DNA from: Bacteroidales bacterium
Lineage (GTDB): Bacteria; Bacteroidota; Bacteroidia; Bacteroidales; UBA12077
Length of the DNA: 64,000 nucleotides
Assembly: GCA_013138975.1 (NCBI GenBank)
Contig: WTBR01000191.1
Location: forward strand, 1-64,000
Reading direction: 5' to 3'
Below are positions 63,301 to 64,000 of this stretch, one piece after another. The notes beneath the pieces were generated by a model, which did not search any database, had not been told where the DNA came from, and saw nothing but the letters and a program-made list of their open reading frames with translations. A program made the translations under genes and the position numbers. The stretch's first letter is position 1; every line of letters starts with the position of its first letter.

Positions 63301-64000
63301 GCAGCTGTTAATATAACAGCTAGTGGTTCTGGATTAATTAATTCTGTTGAATCAGTTATTTCGCATCCATTAATGTCTGTAACTGTTAATTCGTAATTTC
63401 CAGTTAACAGATTATCATTAGATGAAGTTGTTGCTCCATTTGACCAATTAAATAAATATGGAGCGGTTCCTCCTGAAACTACTGCCAAGGCAGAACCACT
63501 TGTTTCATCGGCACAAGCAGGATCTATAGAAGAAATCACCATAGATAAGATTTCAGGTTCGGTTAATTCAAAACTCAAAGAATCAGAACAACCTGTTGCA
63601 TCTGTTATTTTGAAATCAAAAATTCCTGCAACTAGGTTTGAAATATCCTCAGAACTTGCACCATTGTTCCATTCAAAATTATAAGGGTAAGCCCCACCAG
63701 ATACTGTAACATCTATTACGCCATCATTGTTACTTGCACAAGTTGGTTCAAATAATGCAGAACTTATTACTATTTCATCTGGCTCATCAATTAGTGCAAT
63801 ATCAAACTCCATACATCCGTTTGCATCCGTTGCTGTAAGATTATAGATATCTCCTACTAATCCTGAAATGTTTTGAGTATCATCACCATTGTCCCAAGAG
63901 AAAGTATAAGGTGATGTTCCACCAGAAATACTTGTTGTAATAGCACCATCTGCTGCTCCTCCACAACTTACATCTTGAGGAGTAAGAGTCAAGGTGATAG
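60336..64000 (-). CDS. SprB-repeat surface protein with T9SS C-terminal domain, N-terminus outside window
   Basis: The frame is open to the window edge, so more than 1218 residues are missing their start. The visible part has about 12-13 SprB repeats of 72-78 residues, each with C.G...GSI.LTV.GGT.PY.Y.W followed by SNGSTTQNI..L.AGTYSV.I.D.NAC and EFTI.EP. After them come Ig/CNA-B-like beta domains (about 900-1130) and an end with YPNPAKNFVTL, the type IX secretion sorting domain. It is exported across the outer membrane and probably surface-attached; SprB proteins serve gliding or adhesion. Five or six central repeats are nearly identical. Confidence 0.92.
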   Translation of the reverse strand, partial: ITLTLTPQDVSCGGAADGAITTSISGGTSPYTFSWDNGDDTQNISGLVGDIYNLTATDANGCMEFDIALIDEPDEIVISSALFEPTCASNNDGVIDVTVSGGAYPYNFEWNNGASSEDISNLVAGIFDFKITDATGCSDSLSFELTEPEILSMVISSIDPACADETSGSALAVVSGGTAPYLFNWSNGATTSSNDNLLTGNYELTVTDINGCEITDSTELINPEPLAVILTAANPTCVGICNGSITTEVTGGIAPYSYSWSNGMSTANLSDLCEDSYELTVTDANGCSKVVSQELNWGTAITGTINISDVTCTGMCNGYAIAMGTGGDGSFTYQWSDGQNGSFRTNLCPDIYNVTITDGQGCELNLTDTVKAPEPILINGVTIDASCKGEANGSISLTVTGGTPEYTYQWNSGQTTRDLTDVIAGNYIVTVHDANGCNAVKNFSLTEPATSISATGTTTNINCFGNATGSINLTVNGGTAPYTYNWSNGSATQNIANLVAGTYSVTISDANACELIKEFTITEPDAAISATGITTDINCFGDTTGSVDLTVTGGTAPYSYNWSNGSTTQNIANLTVGTYSVTISDSNACELIKEFTIAEPAAAISATGTTTDINCFGDSTGSVNLTVIGGTAPYTYNWSNGSTTQNIANLTVGTYSVTISDSNACELIKEFTITEPDAAISATGTTTDINCFGDSTGSVNLTVIGGTAPYSYNWSNGSTTQNIANLVAGTYSVMIIDSNACELIKEFTIAEPAAAISATGTTTNINCFGNATGNIELAVNGGTAPYSYNWSNSSTTQNIANLVAETYSVTISDSNACELIKEFSIAEPDAAISITGTTTNANCLGEATGSIDLMVNGGTVPYSYNWSNGSTEQNQVDLTTGTYSVIVTDDKACSKMWEVIVQSESKATLSGTVSYSQGFIDSEDATVFLMDATESVHIEVATVRIQENGFFEFTDIPDGIYIIKVRLDNHGGDNQKYKGVIPSYYNNTHKWKDAEKIDLSCDDEKYIEMEMFENPSATKGNGEISGKVILKTTSGSKTNFSAIEDADVILIDNSTELPLAYASSNETEGYYEIIEIPEGDYSLYVDITGISQESTYQLTISDDIEYSNLDFEVDLINMEIYIVNNSVDIPDVSAEETELIVYPNPAKNFVTLHSDLFEEQNVETTLYSKTGAILKTQTFTNIDITNNEFEFYFPDISSGSYMIKIQVGKIIQFKNLIVVK

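Noticed and set aside
61300..63990. CRISPR-like regular repeats
   Set aside because: The ~225-base periodicity is coding: each unit is one SprB repeat in a continuous reading frame, with no spacers.
1..64000. tRNA, rRNA or origin of replication
   Set aside because: No cloverleaf-forming segment, rRNA-like sequence or DnaA-box cluster was noticed by eye; a covariance-model scan would be decisive.

Overview
The window is AT-rich DNA from a member of the Bacteroidota. Evidence for this is a SprB-repeat protein with a type IX secretion C-terminal domain, a TAnnTTTG-type promoter box, a CHAT/TPR protein, a macroglobulin-PBP1C pair and double-glycine peptide precursors. A marine or anaerobic Marinilabiliales-like genome is a guess from general character only. 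No rRNA, tRNA or CRISPR array was seen.

Layout. 1-4 kb: the end of a membrane TPR protein, then a convergent CHAT-domain protein whose canonical catalytic His is Tyr. 4-10 kb: a repeat-rich accessory stretch with one intact GG-leader peptide gene and at least five decayed relatives, an orphan FtsX/MacB-type permease, a DUF4097-like exported protein, a Cys-rich small peptide and a REP-associated transposase remnant. 10-14 kb: a membrane-bound MutS-like ATPase, a possible small antisense-oriented gene and a secreted NUC-type endonuclease.

14.6-49.0 kb is the centre of the window: a complete extracellular contractile injection system (eCIS) locus. In order it has a helical-repeat protein, a DUF4255 (Pvc16-like) cap protein, an unknown, sheath, two tube proteins, a DUF5908 protein, a LysM-type tube adaptor, a VgrG-like spike, PAAR tip, gp25 wedge, large J-like baseplate protein, fibre-like protein, an 88-residue unknown, a second baseplate protein, tape measure and a DUF4157 protein. 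After a small island with an integrase remnant and a lipoprotein comes a cargo array at 40.2-47.2 kb: five proteins with a shared N-terminal module (RAVANSV and DNRPEA motifs) joined to unrelated C-terminal domains. These are a WHH nuclease, two NUC/RGH-type nucleases, a putative C-H-N cysteine-protease-like domain and one domain I do not recognise. The array also holds a DUF2278 protein and a 12-codon relic of a sixth leader. The AAA+ ATPase (Pvc15-like) and a strong terminator close the locus. Capsid, portal, terminase and T6SS membrane-complex genes are all absent.

49.5-57.9 kb: a reverse-strand operon of a small lipoprotein, an alpha-2-macroglobulin with a CTEQ thioester, and PBP1C. 58-59.8 kb: an AbiEi/AbiEii-type toxin-antitoxin pair with a candidate operator. 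60.3 kb to the end: the C-terminal part of a large SprB-repeat adhesin-like protein with a T9SS sorting domain.

Four dispersed repeat families run through the window: a nested element with imperfect inverted ends (three copies, one inside the eCIS structural operon), an 80-bp element with CTTTGGCAAAG inverted ends, a two-hairpin REP-like unit, and a terminator/GG-precursor cassette.
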